From Verrucomicrobiota bacterium (GTDB taxonomy: Bacteria; Verrucomicrobiota; Verrucomicrobiia; Opitutales; UBA953): 64,000 nucleotides of DNA. Positions 34,705-43,289 of the stretch are shown here, in pieces. A program made the translations under genes and the position numbers. Below the pieces are notes generated by a model that was not told the origin of the DNA, did no database searches, and saw nothing but the letters and a program-made list of their open reading frames with translations. The stretch covers positions 294,877-358,876 of the forward strand of contig SUVQ01000001.1 in assembly GCA_015061905.1 (NCBI GenBank), written 5' to 3'. How positions within the stretch are numbered: position 1 is the stretch's first letter; every line of letters begins with the position of its first letter.

Positions 34705-37554
34705 TTAAAGTTCGTCGTGAGGAAGCCAGCGAAACGAGGTGATTTTGTAGCGTCTGCCGAATGCCCGGTTAAGAAGATTCTGTTCTTGTTTCGGCGTCGT
34801 CGCCGCTTGGGTTTTGTCGAAAAATTCAACATTTCTTTGAACGCGTATTTCGGCGCAGGACGAAGCGAGGATTTTTCGAGAAAAAGGATGGAGAATTTCC
34901 GCCCGGCACAGAACCGTAAACGTGTCTCCGCGCGGAGTTGCCGTCGGCGCCAGAGCCTCCATGATTGCGGCTTGCGTAATCGCGGACGGGAGCCACTCCG
35001 GAATTTGCGTTCCCGCCACATTGTTGATTCCGCTTTTTCGAAGTGCTTTTTCCAAAATTCCGGAATCGGCAAATTCCTCAAGCGAACAAAACGGCGGTTT
35101 CCCCGCAGACCTGCGTTCCCGGATAAGTTCTGCCAATATTTTTGCAAATTGCTTCAAGCTCTCCGGTCTCGGTTCCCGTAAAGCTTGCTCGGTGAAACAG
35201 CGTTGGCGTTGAGATTTGTCCAGTCGTGAAAATTCCTCGTCGGAATAAATTTTGCGATTTTTCCCGGGAGCGCGAATTTGAGCCGAAAACGGCAACATGA
35301 AAAATGCGTGGTTCCATTTTTTAATTTCACCGACGGGAAGCATTCTCCCTTCCTTGACGATTTGCGTTTGCCAAGCGGGAACGTGGCACCCGAGCACCGC
35401 CGCCCAAGCATTTTCGTTTTCGGAATTAATATTAAACGTTCCCGAAATTAAAGTTCCCTTCGCGTGCGCCGCAGACGAGAAATACGCGCGGTCAAAAATC
35501 GCGTTCGCCGTTCCCGATTTGCTTGCCGGAAGCGGCGAGCCGATACTTTTCCCCGACGGGAGATTTTCGAACGCACCGTGGCGAAGTGCCCCGACGGAGA
35601 GCGCGGGAACGCAAGGCGTATCAAAAAAACGAATACATGAAAACGCATCCTTGGCGTCCGTGCGATGCTCGTTCGGGAAACGGTCGCGAAACGGGAAAAA
35701 ATACTCAGAGGAAGCCGATTCCGTTGTCGCGCTGTCTCCGATAGTCGCTTCTTTGCTCGCCGCGTTCCCGGTCAGGGCAAGCACTTCAAACGCGTTCCTG
35801 ACGGCGGGAACGCTGAAATCGAAAACGCATTTTCGCAAATCGACGGCTTCGATGAGCGCGCTCATCGCCTTCGCGTCTTCCGCTTTCAGGCGAATTTTCC
35901 AAACAAGATTCGCCTGCGAAATATCGTAGTCTCCCGCTTTGGCGCGGTTGTAATCGTCGCCGGAAATTTCAAAAGAGAAGGGCGGAAGCGGCACATTGCG
36001 AAATTCTGCGACGGGCTCGGAATAGTCCTGCGGCTCGGTTTGCTGTCGGAGCGTTCCCGCGTCTCCGCGAATCAGAAACGATGCGGGAAAAAACGAGGGT
36101 AAACTTTCGATGCGGAGAATGTGCGCCGGATGAAACCACGCGCCGGGGTGCGCGCCCGACGGCGGTTTGTCGATGCGGGAGAGAGTTTTTTGAAATTTCC
36201 AGGACTTGCCGCCGAGATTTCGGGCGAGCCCGACATTTTGTCCGCGCGGATCCGGAAATCTTGCCAAAAAAACTTCGCCGCCGTGAAGCCCGGTTGCGTT
36301 CTCGTAAAATCCCTGGTCGCTTGTATCAAAAATACGGCAATACGCGTTGGTCGTTTTATCCGACGGCGTTTGGCGGACGAGCCCGAAACGCCCGACGGGA
36401 AAATCCGACGGAGAAAAAATTACGTCGCCTCCCGTATTTTGATTTTCGATACGAATCAGCGGTAAATTTTCAACGTCGAAAAGCCCGAGCCGCCCGTCTC
36501 CGTGCGCGAGTAGCGGGTAGGAATAAGGATTCCAAAAACGCGCCGTAACGTGGAAGCGCGCGCGGTGTTGCCCGTCCGTGCGCGGATTGAAAAAACCGAG
36601 ATGAAGCTTTAATTCAAGCGGAATCGGGAACGGATGTGTGAAAAATCCGTTGGGCTCTGCCGGCGAAGGCGGGCGTGTTGCAACCGACGTTCCCGCGTGA
36701 GGAATTTCCGGAGAGCGGAGCATTTTCAGCACGTCCGGTGGGATTAAATCCCGAATTTCTTCGTCGGAATTTTCGTCAGTCAAATCGGTTTTCAATCGGC
36801 GGCGTTGCCAGTCGGCGGGAACGCCTTGCGAGTGGAAGGTGATGGATTCCGTTCCGGTTTTTCGGTCGCTTCCCGGGTAGGTTTTGAAAAGGCGGGCGAG
36901 GAGGATTTTTTCGCAGGTCGCGAAATTTATCTGCGAGCGAAAATCTGCGGAATCCGGATTTTTTTCACTGAAAAAATGTTCGAGACGCGTGCGCCGGGGA
37001 ATTTGCTGGCGCATGATTTGGAGTGCCGCCTCGTCGTTTTTGAATTTTTCCAAATAAGAATCGCGTTCCCGCTTGGCGATGGAAGCGCGCTGAGATTCGT
37101 CGATGATAAAATACGCGAAGCGCGCATTTTCGCTCAAATATTCCCAGGGAACTTCTGCGGGAACGGGCATTTTCCCTGCGGCTTGAATGGGGCAAGCCTG
37201 CGTTTCCGAAAAAACGCCTTGCCCGGAAGTAAGTCGGATTTTTTCCGGAAGTCCGCGACGGCTCCTTGTCTTTTTCCATGCGCCGACAGCGGGAAAATCA
37301 TTTTCTGCGGCGGGAATCGGTGCAGTCGCTACATCGTCCGTTCCCGTATTCGCCTGCAAGTCTCCGAGCGCGATGCGCGTTCCCGCAAGGGCGGCGGAAC
37401 GGGCGGAATGAAGCGCGGCGCGGGTTTCGTTTTCTCCGGTTTGGCGGAGGCTTCGCTCCGATAGGGAAAATACGCAGGCGGCGGCAAACGCTACAAGAAT
37501 AAGAACGGGAACGAGCGCAAAAGCGGCGCGGCGGCAAGTCGGAGTCGTCGGCAT
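34705..37554 (-). CDS. Large pilus-associated protein resembling Verru_Chthon cassette protein A
   Basis: A 949-residue protein with an N-terminal membrane segment (AFALVPVLILVAFAAACVFSLSERSLRQTG) like PilX/minor-pilin scaffolds, then a very long soluble part without recognised catalytic motifs. Size, N terminus and the neighbouring pseudopilin match the Verru_Chthon cassette (protein A) found in several Verrucomicrobiota, whose cassettes carry multiple pilin-like proteins. Only two members are seen here. Function, presumably surface appendage assembly, is not proven. Confidence 0.7.
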   Translation of the reverse strand: MPTTPTCRRAAFALVPVLILVAFAAACVFSLSERSLRQTGENETRAALHSARSAALAGTRIALGDLQANTGTDDVATAPIPAAENDFPAVGAWKKTRSRRGLPEKIRLTSGQGVFSETQACPIQAAGKMPVPAEVPWEYLSENARFAYFIIDESQRASIAKRERDSYLEKFKNDEAALQIMRQQIPRRTRLEHFFSEKNPDSADFRSQINFATCEKILLARLFKTYPGSDRKTGTESITFHSQGVPADWQRRRLKTDLTDENSDEEIRDLIPPDVLKMLRSPEIPHAGTSVATRPPSPAEPNGFFTHPFPIPLELKLHLGFFNPRTDGQHRARFHVTARFWNPYSYPLLAHGDGRLGLFDVENLPLIRIENQNTGGDVIFSPSDFPVGRFGLVRQTPSDKTTNAYCRIFDTSDQGFYENATGLHGGEVFLARFPDPRGQNVGLARNLGGKSWKFQKTLSRIDKPPSGAHPGAWFHPAHILRIESLPSFFPASFLIRGDAGTLRQQTEPQDYSEPVAEFRNVPLPPFSFEISGDDYNRAKAGDYDISQANLVWKIRLKAEDAKAMSALIEAVDLRKCVFDFSVPAVRNAFEVLALTGNAASKEATIGDSATTESASSEYFFPFRDRFPNEHRTDAKDAFSCIRFFDTPCVPALSVGALRHGAFENLPSGKSIGSPLPASKSGTANAIFDRAYFSSAAHAKGTLISGTFNINSENENAWAAVLGCHVPAWQTQIVKEGRMLPVGEIKKWNHAFFMLPFSAQIRAPGKNRKIYSDEEFSRLDKSQRQRCFTEQALREPRPESLKQFAKILAELIRERRSAGKPPFCSLEEFADSGILEKALRKSGINNVAGTQIPEWLPSAITQAAIMEALAPTATPRGDTFTVLCRAEILHPFSRKILASSCAEIRVQRNVEFFDKTQAATTPKQEQNLLNRAFGRRYKITSFRWLPHDEL

Positions 37555-37658
37555 GATTTTTTAGTAAAAAATAAGAGAAAAAGACGGGGCGGCTGACGCT
37601 CACATTGCCAAAAAGCCTTCCGCGAAGAAAGCAAAAAATCAGAAATCAGATTTCTTTG

Positions 37659-37687
37659 TTGAACATTTGTTCTATGAGGGGTATTTT
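37659..37687 (+). promoter_or_regulatory. Candidate promoter of the atp operon
   Basis: TTGAAC (37659-37664), 17-base spacer, TATTTT (37682-37687), 81 bases before atpB. The match is moderate; no other candidate was noticed in 37555-37768, which otherwise holds no gene. Confidence 0.4.
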
Positions 37688-37768
37688 TTTTTCGAAAATT
37701 TACGCGGAAGCGGAAAACTCGTTTTACAAGGAACGTTCCCGTGTGCATAATCGGATAGCGTTAGAGAC

Positions 37769-38644
37769 ATGACTCGTTTGATGAAATTTTTACCCTGTAT
37801 TGCGGCGTTGCTGATGGCGGCGCCCGTTGCTTCGGCGGCAACGGAAGCCGCAGAAAAACTCTTCGAGATTCCGCTTTGGGACGGATTTTCGTTGCCGATT
37901 ACGAACAGTATCGTAACGGCGTGGATTGTGGCGATTCTGCTGATTGTGCTGATTCGCCTCGCCTGCGGGAAGCCGAAGCTGATTCCCTCAAAAGGGCAAT
38001 ACGCGATCGAAACCGTCATCGGTATGTTCAAAGAAATTTTGGAGCCGATTCTCGGGAAAAAAGCGTTCCCGGCGGCGTTCCCGCTGCTGATTTGCCTTTT
38101 CTTTTTCATTCTCGCGCAGAATTGGGCGGGGCTGATTCCGGGTGTCGGCACTATCGGCTGGCACGAAACGGCGATTGCCGCCGACGGCACGGAAACCGAA
38201 CATTTCGTTCCGCTGTTTCGCGCGCTCGGTGCGGACATGAACGGCACGCTCGGGCTTGCGCTCGTTTCCTTCGGTGCGTGGGCGATTCTGATTTTTAAAT
38301 ACGCGGGACCGAAGGCGGTTTTCTTTGATTGGTTCGGGAACAAGGCGGACAAGCGCGACGTTCCCGCGGCGGTTTACTACTTTCTCTCGCTCGTGTTTTT
38401 CGCGGTCGGATTTATCGAAATCATCTCGATTGTTTTCCGTCCGGTTTCGCTTTCGTTCCGTCTCTTCGGGAACGTTTTCGGCGGCGAAACGCTGATGCAC
38501 TCGACCGGCTACTTTACGGCTTTTTACTTCCTGGAAATCCTCGTCGGCGTTGTTCAAGCCCTCGTGTTTACGCTACTTTCGGCGGTTTACATCGGGCTGA
38601 TTACGAACCACGACGACAGCCACGAGCACGAAGAGGAAAGTTAA
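37769..38644 (+). CDS. atpB: ATP synthase F0 subunit a
   Basis: Membrane subunit forming the proton half-channels. The 291 residues include several hydrophobic segments and the essential arginine in SLSFRLFGNVFGGE near residue 230; an N-terminal signal-like segment (MKFLPCIAALLMAAPVASA) precedes. First gene of the operon; no atpI is seen upstream. Confidence 0.95.
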   Translation: MTRLMKFLPCIAALLMAAPVASAATEAAEKLFEIPLWDGFSLPITNSIVTAWIVAILLIVLIRLACGKPKLIPSKGQYAIETVIGMFKEILEPILGKKAFPAAFPLLICLFFFILAQNWAGLIPGVGTIGWHETAIAADGTETEHFVPLFRALGADMNGTLGLALVSFGAWAILIFKYAGPKAVFFDWFGNKADKRDVPAAVYYFLSLVFFAVGFIEIISIVFRPVSLSFRLFGNVFGGETLMHSTGYFTAFYFLEILVGVVQALVFTLLSAVYIGLITNHDDSHEHEEES

Positions 38645-38649
38645 AAGTC

Positions 38650-38708
38650 AAAACTGATAACGGATAGGTTTTACAAATCCCACACCCTATCCGTTATCAA
38701 CTATCACT
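38650..38708. repeat. Empty GATAAC-type arm element in the atpB-atpE gap
   Basis: AAACTGATAACGGATAGG (38651-38668) faces CCTATCCGTTATCAACTATC (from 38686), 14 bases perfect, with a 16-base core. Its arms are the same words as those around the four-helix-bundle gene at 47.4 kb. Confidence 0.8.
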
Positions 38709-38803
38709 TTCCCCTTATTTAATCCCTTTTTCCGCGCGGGAGGATGCCTAGAGCGTTCACGCCGGAATCCACAATAACCCACAATAACAAAAGGTATAAT
38801 AAC

Positions 38804-39025
38804 ATGATTACAGCACTCCTCGCACAAGCGGCAGCAGCCGTTGACGGAAGCCTCCACGTCGCACTCGGTTGCGCGGCGGCAGCTATCGGCGTCGGATGGG
38901 TCGGCAGCAAGGCTGTCGAAGCCGTCGGGCGCAATCCGGGCGCGTTCGGGAAAATTCTCGTTCTCGCGATTCTCGGCATGGCTCTTGCGGAAGCTATCGC
39001 GTTCTACGTGCTCTTCCTGGCGTAA
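38804..39025 (+). CDS. atpE: ATP synthase F0 subunit c
   Basis: Proteolipid ring subunit of 73 residues, two helices joined by the polar loop GRNPGAFG. The ion-binding carboxylate is the Glu of GMALAEAIAFYV in helix 2; the residue after it is Ala, not Ser or Thr, which argues for H+ rather than Na+. ATG 38804 is chosen; the frame reads 20 codons further upstream without meaning. Confidence 0.95.
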   Translation: MITALLAQAAAAVDGSLHVALGCAAAAIGVGWVGSKAVEAVGRNPGAFGKILVLAILGMALAEAIAFYVLFLA

Positions 39026-39033
39026 GAAAGTTA

Positions 39034-39140
39034 GTGAATAATGAATAGTGAATAACAAATAGCTCATTGCGAAGGTTTTTGCTCGTTTGAGCAAAAACTT
39101 TGAACACTGCGTTATTCATTATTCACTATTCATTATTCAC
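39034..39140. repeat. GAATAAT-type arm element in the atpE-atpF gap
   Basis: Left GTGAATAATGAATAGTGAAT (from 39034) and right GTTATTCATTATTCACTATT (from 39111) are inverted heptamer arrays. The core 39068-39117 has a hairpin TTTTTGCTC/GAGCAAAAA and is homologous to the core of the element at 52031-52136. Confidence 0.85.
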
Positions 39141-39182
39141 TCCCCCTAACGGTTATTTATCCAATTTTTCCCAACGTAAAAA

Positions 39183-39743
39183 ATGTTTGCTCAAATTTTA
39201 GCCAGTGCCGTTCCCGCCGCCGCAGAAGGCGGAAATAAATTTACGCAGGTAACAACGAAATTCGGCATCGAAGCCGGACCGCTCGTCGTCCAAATCATCA
39301 GCTTTGCCGTGCTCGCGCTCGTCGTGTGGTATTTCGGTTTCCGCCCGCTGATGAAAACGATCGCCGAGCGACAGGCAAAAATTGCGGAAGGCTTGCAGTT
39401 TTCCGATGAAATGAAGGCAAAGCTCGCGCAGTCCGAAGCCGACTACAAGGCGAAAATGACGCAAGCCGCGCAGGAAGCCGCCGCCGTCATCGAATCCGCA
39501 CGCAAAGCCGCTAAGGAAACGGTGGAAAAAGCCGCGCAGGACGCGATCGCCCGTGCCGAGGAAACCGAAAAGCGCGCCGCCGAAAACATCGCGCGGGAAC
39601 GCGAAAAAATGCTCGCCGACCTGAAAGGCGAAGTTGCCGCGCTCGTTGTCGAAACAACAGCCAAGCTCCTCGCCCGCGATCTTCCCGCCGCGGAAAAATC
39701 CCGCCTCGCCGAAGCCGCCGCAAAAGAAATAAAGAAAGATTAG
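39183..39743 (+). CDS. atpF: ATP synthase F0 subunit b
   Basis: Peripheral stalk subunit of 186 residues: one membrane helix (PLVVQIISFAVLALVVWYFGFRPL, residues about 32-56) and a long charged alanine-rich coiled coil to the end. A slightly long N terminus (30 residues) precedes the helix. The next element begins on its stop codon. Confidence 0.93.
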   Translation: MFAQILASAVPAAAEGGNKFTQVTTKFGIEAGPLVVQIISFAVLALVVWYFGFRPLMKTIAERQAKIAEGLQFSDEMKAKLAQSEADYKAKMTQAAQEAAAVIESARKAAKETVEKAAQDAIARAEETEKRAAENIAREREKMLADLKGEVAALVVETTAKLLARDLPAAEKSRLAEAAAKEIKKD

Positions 39744-39766
39744 AGCTTAAAGCTTAATGCTTAAAG
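39740..39766 (+). repeat. GCTTAAT heptamer array overlapping the atpF stop
   Basis: TTAGAGCTTAAAGCTTAATG and further heptamers; the same words form the perfect arms at 42805-42832 and the array at 44196-44233. It includes the TAG of atpF. Confidence 0.75.
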
Positions 39767-39772
39767 AAAGGA

Positions 39773-39876
39773 GAAACCACGAATTACACAAATTCCACGA
39801 ATGATTTTAACCACGGAATTCTTTTTTTACTTTGCGTTAAAAACATTTGTGTTCATTCGTGAAATTCGTGGTTTCT
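39773..39876. repeat. CACGAAT-type palindrome before dinD copy 1
   Basis: Left GAAACCACGAATTACACAAA (from 39773) faces right CATTCGTGAAATTCGTGGTT (from 39854). The right arm 39849-39876 recurs as a perfect 28-bp direct repeat after dinD at 40763-40790. Confidence 0.8.
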
Positions 39877-39896
39877 TCTCCGAAAAATAAAAACAC

Positions 39897-40757
39897 ATGA
39901 CCGTTCCCGAAAAGCATAACCGAACATTTGAAGCACTCCGACACGTCCATGCCGAAGGCGGAGAATATTGGTCGGCGCGCGAGCTTTTCCCCGTGCTGGA
40001 ATACAGCCGCTGGGAAAAGTTTAAACAACTTATCGAGAAGGCGAAAATCGCCTGCGAAACCGCAGGAGCAACGGTTTCGGACCATTTTCACCTTGAGGTG
40101 AAAATGGTCGATCTTGGCTCCGGATCGAAGCGCGAAATCGAAGATTATCACCTCTCGCGCTACGCATGTTACCTTATCGTTCAAAACGGCGATCCGACGA
40201 AGCCGGTTATTGCACTCGGGCAAACGTATTTTGCAATTCAAACGCGGAGACAGGAGCTTGCGGATGATGCTGCGTTTAAGGCTCTCAGCGAAGAGGATCG
40301 ACGATTGTTCTTGCGCAACGAGTTGCGGGAACACAATAAAGCTCTTGTCGAAACAGCCAAACAAGCCGGAGTTCGCACGGAATTGGACTACGCAATATTC
40401 CAAAATCATGGCTACAAAGGGCTTTACGGCGGCATGGACGCGAAAGCGATTCACGCGCACAAAGGGTTGAAGAAAAATCAAAAAATTCTCGATCACATGG
40501 GTAGCACGGAACTTGCCGCGAACCTTTTCCGTGCGACGCAAGCGGAGGAGAAAATCCGTCGGGAAAACATCACGGGAAAAACCGCCGCAAATTCCGCTCA
40601 TTACGAAGTCGGAAAAAAAGTTCGCGAAACGATAAAAGAGCTCGGCGGAACTTTACCGGAAGATTTGCCGTGTCCGCCGAAAGGCATTCCGCAAATCGAG
40701 CGGGAACGGCGAATGCTTTTAAGCAATGAAAATTTTACGCTCGAATCTTCGGAATAA
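39897..40757 (+). CDS. dinD: DinD-like protein, copy 1, inside the atp operon
   Basis: DNA-damage-inducible protein D homologue of 286 residues, with the BRO-N-like N-terminal domain: EALRHVHAEGGEYWSARELFPVLEY.RW.KF, DHF..EVKMVDLGSGSKREIEDYHLSRYACYLIVQNGDPTKPVIALGQTYFAIQTRRQE. E. coli DinD inhibits RecA filament functions; other relatives sit near phage and defence loci. Here it lies between atpF and atpH, co-oriented and flanked by a perfect 28-bp direct repeat. The codons of DHFHLEVKMV form an almost perfect palindrome (40080-40109). It is not part of ATP synthase. Confidence 0.9.
   Translation: MTVPEKHNRTFEALRHVHAEGGEYWSARELFPVLEYSRWEKFKQLIEKAKIACETAGATVSDHFHLEVKMVDLGSGSKREIEDYHLSRYACYLIVQNGDPTKPVIALGQTYFAIQTRRQELADDAAFKALSEEDRRLFLRNELREHNKALVETAKQAGVRTELDYAIFQNHGYKGLYGGMDAKAIHAHKGLKKNQKILDHMGSTELAANLFRATQAEEKIRRENITGKTAANSAHYEVGKKVRETIKELGGTLPEDLPCPPKGIPQIERERRMLLSNENFTLESSE
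40080..40109. other. Intragenic 30-bp palindrome in dinD copy 1
   Basis: Fourteen-base arms around a two-base centre; outer ten bases are GACCATTTTC/GAAAATGGTC, inner ACCT/AGGT. It occupies the same codons as the perfect palindrome in copy 2. Confidence 0.9.
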
Positions 40758-40762
40758 AATTC

Positions 40763-40790
40763 GTGTTCATTCGTGAAATTCGTGGTTTCT
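40763..40790 (+). repeat. 28-bp direct repeat after dinD copy 1
   Basis: Perfect copy of 39849-39876 (GTGTTCATTCGTGAAATTCG and eight more bases), 914 bp downstream, bracketing dinD copy 1. Confidence 0.92.
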
Positions 40791-40815
40791 CTAAAAAATA
40801 AATTTTTAAAAGAAA

Positions 40816-41226
40816 ATGGCTAAGAAAGATAAAAATTTGCAGAAGGTTACGGCGCGGCTCACGGAGCTTTCGCGCGGGGCGGACGGGAACATCGATGCCG
40901 CGCGCGTCAAAGCCGTGCTCTCGGAACTCCCCAAGGCGTTCCCGTCGGCGCAATTGCGTCCGATTCTTGAGGCGTTTTACGCCGCCGTCGCCCGCGAACT
41001 GCGTTTTTCCGAAGCGCGCATCGAATACGCGGGAACGCTCGCTGCGGGAACGGCAAACGCCGTCGCCGCGCATTTTTCCGAAATTTATAATCGCCCGATT
41101 ATTCCCGTCGCTACGGAAAACGCCGCGCTTCTCGGCGGCTTGCGAGTCCAGGTCGGCGACGATGTTTACGACGCCTCGCTTGCGGGAACGCTCGCCCGCC
41201 TCCGAGCCTCTCTCGCTTCCGCGTAA
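40816..41226 (+). CDS. atpH: ATP synthase F1 subunit delta, short form
   Basis: Links F1 to the b stalk. Only 136 residues against about 175-180 in most bacteria; the conserved C-terminal part GGLRVQVGDDVYDASLAGTLARLRASL is present and the missing length is at the N-terminal helical domain. The position between atpF and atpA fixes identity. The atpH-atpA gap of 47 bp is the only atp gap without a repeat element. Confidence 0.88.
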   Translation: MAKKDKNLQKVTARLTELSRGADGNIDAARVKAVLSELPKAFPSAQLRPILEAFYAAVARELRFSEARIEYAGTLAAGTANAVAAHFSEIYNRPIIPVATENAALLGGLRVQVGDDVYDASLAGTLARLRASLASA

Positions 41227-41273
41227 TATTTTCTGTCCCTTTAACAAAAAAAACTTAAAACGAAATCACAACT

Positions 41274-42800
41274 ATGAGTCAGATTCTTGAAGATATTCGG
41301 TCGGCGATTGCTTCGCTCGACGCTAAACCCGAGAAGGCAAACGTCGGCACGATTATTGAACTCGCCGACGGCGTGGCGAAAGTCGACGGGCTTTCCAAAA
41401 CGCAAATGACGGAAATGCTCGCGTTTGAAAACGGGCTCGAAGGCATCGCGTTCAACTTGGAACAGGACATTGTCGGCGTCGTTGTCATGGGCGATACTTC
41501 GACGCTCAAAGAAGGCATGACCTGCAAGACGACGGGGCGCCTGCTCAGCGTTCCCGTGGGCAAGGAATTGCTCGGGCGCGTTGTCGATACGCTCGGCAAT
41601 CCGGTGGACGGGAAAGGTCCGATCAACGCCGCCGAACGCGCGCCGATTGAAAAAATCGCTCCCGGCATCATGCCGCGCGAGCCCGTCAATCAGGCACTCC
41701 AAACCGGCATCATGCCGATCGACGCGATGATTCCGATCGGTCGCGGGCAACGCGAACTCATCATCGGCGACCGCTCGACGGGCAAAACAACGATCGCGAC
41801 CGACACCATCATCAACCAAGCGCGCATCAACCGCGAAGGCTTGGCTTCGGGCGACCCGAATTTCCGTCCGGTTTACTCGATTTACGTTGCCGTCGGACAG
41901 AAAAATTCCAGCGTGGCGCGCCTGATTGCGACACTCGAAAAGGCGGGAGCGCTCGAATACTGCGTGATCGTCGTCGCGGGAGCGTCGGAAAACGCCGCAA
42001 ACCAGATGTATGCTCCGTTCGCGGGAGCGGCAATCGGCGAATGGTTTATGGAAAACGGTATGGACGCGCTCGTCGTTTACGACGACTTGTCGAAGCACGC
42101 CGCTGCGTATCGCCAGATTTCTTTGATTTTGAAACGTCCTTCCGGGCGTGAAGCGTATCCGGGCGACGTTTTTTACCTGCATTCCCGCCTGCTCGAACGC
42201 GCCGCGCGCCTCACGGGAAAAGGCTCGCTCACCGCGCTCCCGATTATCGAAACGCAGGCGGGCGACGTTTCCGCTTACATTCCGACCAACGTTATTTCTA
42301 TTACGGACGGGCAAATCTTCCTGCAAACGGACTTGTTCAACCAAGGCGTGCGCCCGGCAATTTCCGTCGGTTTGTCGGTTTCCCGCGTCGGTTCTTCCGC
42401 GCAGATCAAGGCGTTTAAGCAAGTCGCGGGGAAGGTCAAAGGCGAGCTCGCGCAGTATCGCGAAATGGCGGCGTTTGCGCAGTTCGGGAGTGATCTCGAT
42501 GCGGCAACGAAAACGATTCTCGACAAGGGCGACCGCTTCGTCGAGCTCTTCAAACAAGGTCCCGGCGAACCGAAACCGGTTGCCTCGCAAATCGCGTTGA
42601 TTTGGGCGATGCAGCACGATTTCTTTGCGGACATCCCGCGGGAAAAGACGCTCGCCGCCTCGCTCGCGCTTCAGGAATTTTTGGAAACTTCCGCTAAGGA
42701 AACGCTCACGGAAATCCGCACTAAAGCGAAACTCGACGACGAGCTTGAAGGCAAAATCAAAGCCGCTTGCTCGCAGTGGAAAGCCGCTTATGCCGGCTAA
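41274..42800 (+). CDS. atpA: ATP synthase F1 subunit alpha
   Basis: Regulatory nucleotide-binding subunit, 508 residues. P-loop [13 protein letters not shown] near residue 168, the family signature [14 protein letters not shown] near 360, and the N-terminal beta-barrel ([16 protein letters not shown]). No anomaly. Confidence 0.97.
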   Translation: MSQILEDIRSAIASLDAKPEKANVGTIIELADGVAKVDGLSKTQMTEMLAFENGLEGIAFNLEQDIVGVVVMGDTSTLKEGMTCKTTGRLLSVPVGKELLGRVVDTLGNPVDGKGPINAAERAPIEKIAPGIMPREPVNQALQTGIMPIDAMIPIGRGQRELIIGDRSTGKTTIATDTIINQARINREGLASGDPNFRPVYSIYVAVGQKNSSVARLIATLEKAGALEYCVIVVAGASENAANQMYAPFAGAAIGEWFMENGMDALVVYDDLSKHAAAYRQISLILKRPSGREAYPGDVFYLHSRLLERAARLTGKGSLTALPIIETQAGDVSAYIPTNVISITDGQIFLQTDLFNQGVRPAISVGLSVSRVGSSAQIKAFKQVAGKVKGELAQYREMAAFAQFGSDLDAATKTILDKGDRFVELFKQGPGEPKPVASQIALIWAMQHDFFADIPREKTLAASLALQEFLETSAKETLTEIRTKAKLDDELEGKIKAACSQWKAAYAG

Positions 42801-42804
42801 AAGC

Positions 42805-42832
42805 TTAGAGCTTAATGCTTAAAGCTTAAAGA
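42805..42832. repeat. Left terminal inverted repeat of the four-helix-bundle element 1
   Basis: Twenty-eight bases (TTAGAGCTTAATGCTTAAAG and eight more), perfect inverted match to 43250-43277. It starts five bases after the atpA stop. Confidence 0.93.
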
Positions 42833-42836
42833 GAGT

Positions 42837-43223
42837 TTGAAGGTGGAAAGTCCCAACACATTTTTTTCGTTTCAAAAATTGCTCGTGTGGCAGAAGTCGC
42901 GCGAGCTGGTGAAACGCGTCTACTCCGTGTTGGAATCGTTCCCGCAAGCGGAGCGTTTTTCGCTTGCGGATCAATTGCGGCGAGCCGTGATTTCCGTCCC
43001 TTCAAACATTGCCGAAGGAAGTGCAAAGGAATCTCCGAAAGATCAAATCCGTTTCATCGAAATCGCTTACGGTTCGTTGATGGAAGTTTTTTGCCAACTT
43101 CAATTGGCGGAGGATTTGGGCTACGTTTCGCGGGAACGCTTTGAGGACTTAGGGGCTCTCATTCAGGAAATTGCGAGAATGCTTAGCGGGCTTCGTCGCA
43201 ACAAACAATCAATTCAATCTTAA
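42837..43223 (+). CDS. S23/IVP-type four-helix-bundle protein, copy 1
   Basis: A 128-residue all-helical protein of the family found in 23S rRNA intervening sequences (PF05635 type, related to Avd of diversity-generating retroelements). The marks are FSFQKLLVWQKSRELVKRVY, ERFSLADQLRRAVISVPSNIAEGSAK, and FIEIAYGSLMEVFCQLQLAEDLGY. Start TTG 42837 or GTG 42843 is uncertain. Function in the family is unknown; members are basic and may bind nucleic acid. It sits between atpA and atpG inside perfect 28-bp inverted repeats, which suggests that it is mobile cargo. Confidence 0.87.
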   Translation: MKVESPNTFFSFQKLLVWQKSRELVKRVYSVLESFPQAERFSLADQLRRAVISVPSNIAEGSAKESPKDQIRFIEIAYGSLMEVFCQLQLAEDLGYVSRERFEDLGALIQEIARMLSGLRRNKQSIQS

Positions 43224-43249
43224 ACTGCTTTTTCTTAAAACTTACACCT

Positions 43250-43277
43250 TCTTTAAGCTTTAAGCATTAAGCTCTAA
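43250..43277. repeat. Right terminal inverted repeat of the four-helix-bundle element 1
   Basis: Perfect inverted partner of 42805-42832, ending twelve bases before the atpG start. Confidence 0.93.
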
Positions 43278-43289
43278 TCTTTTTTCCAA

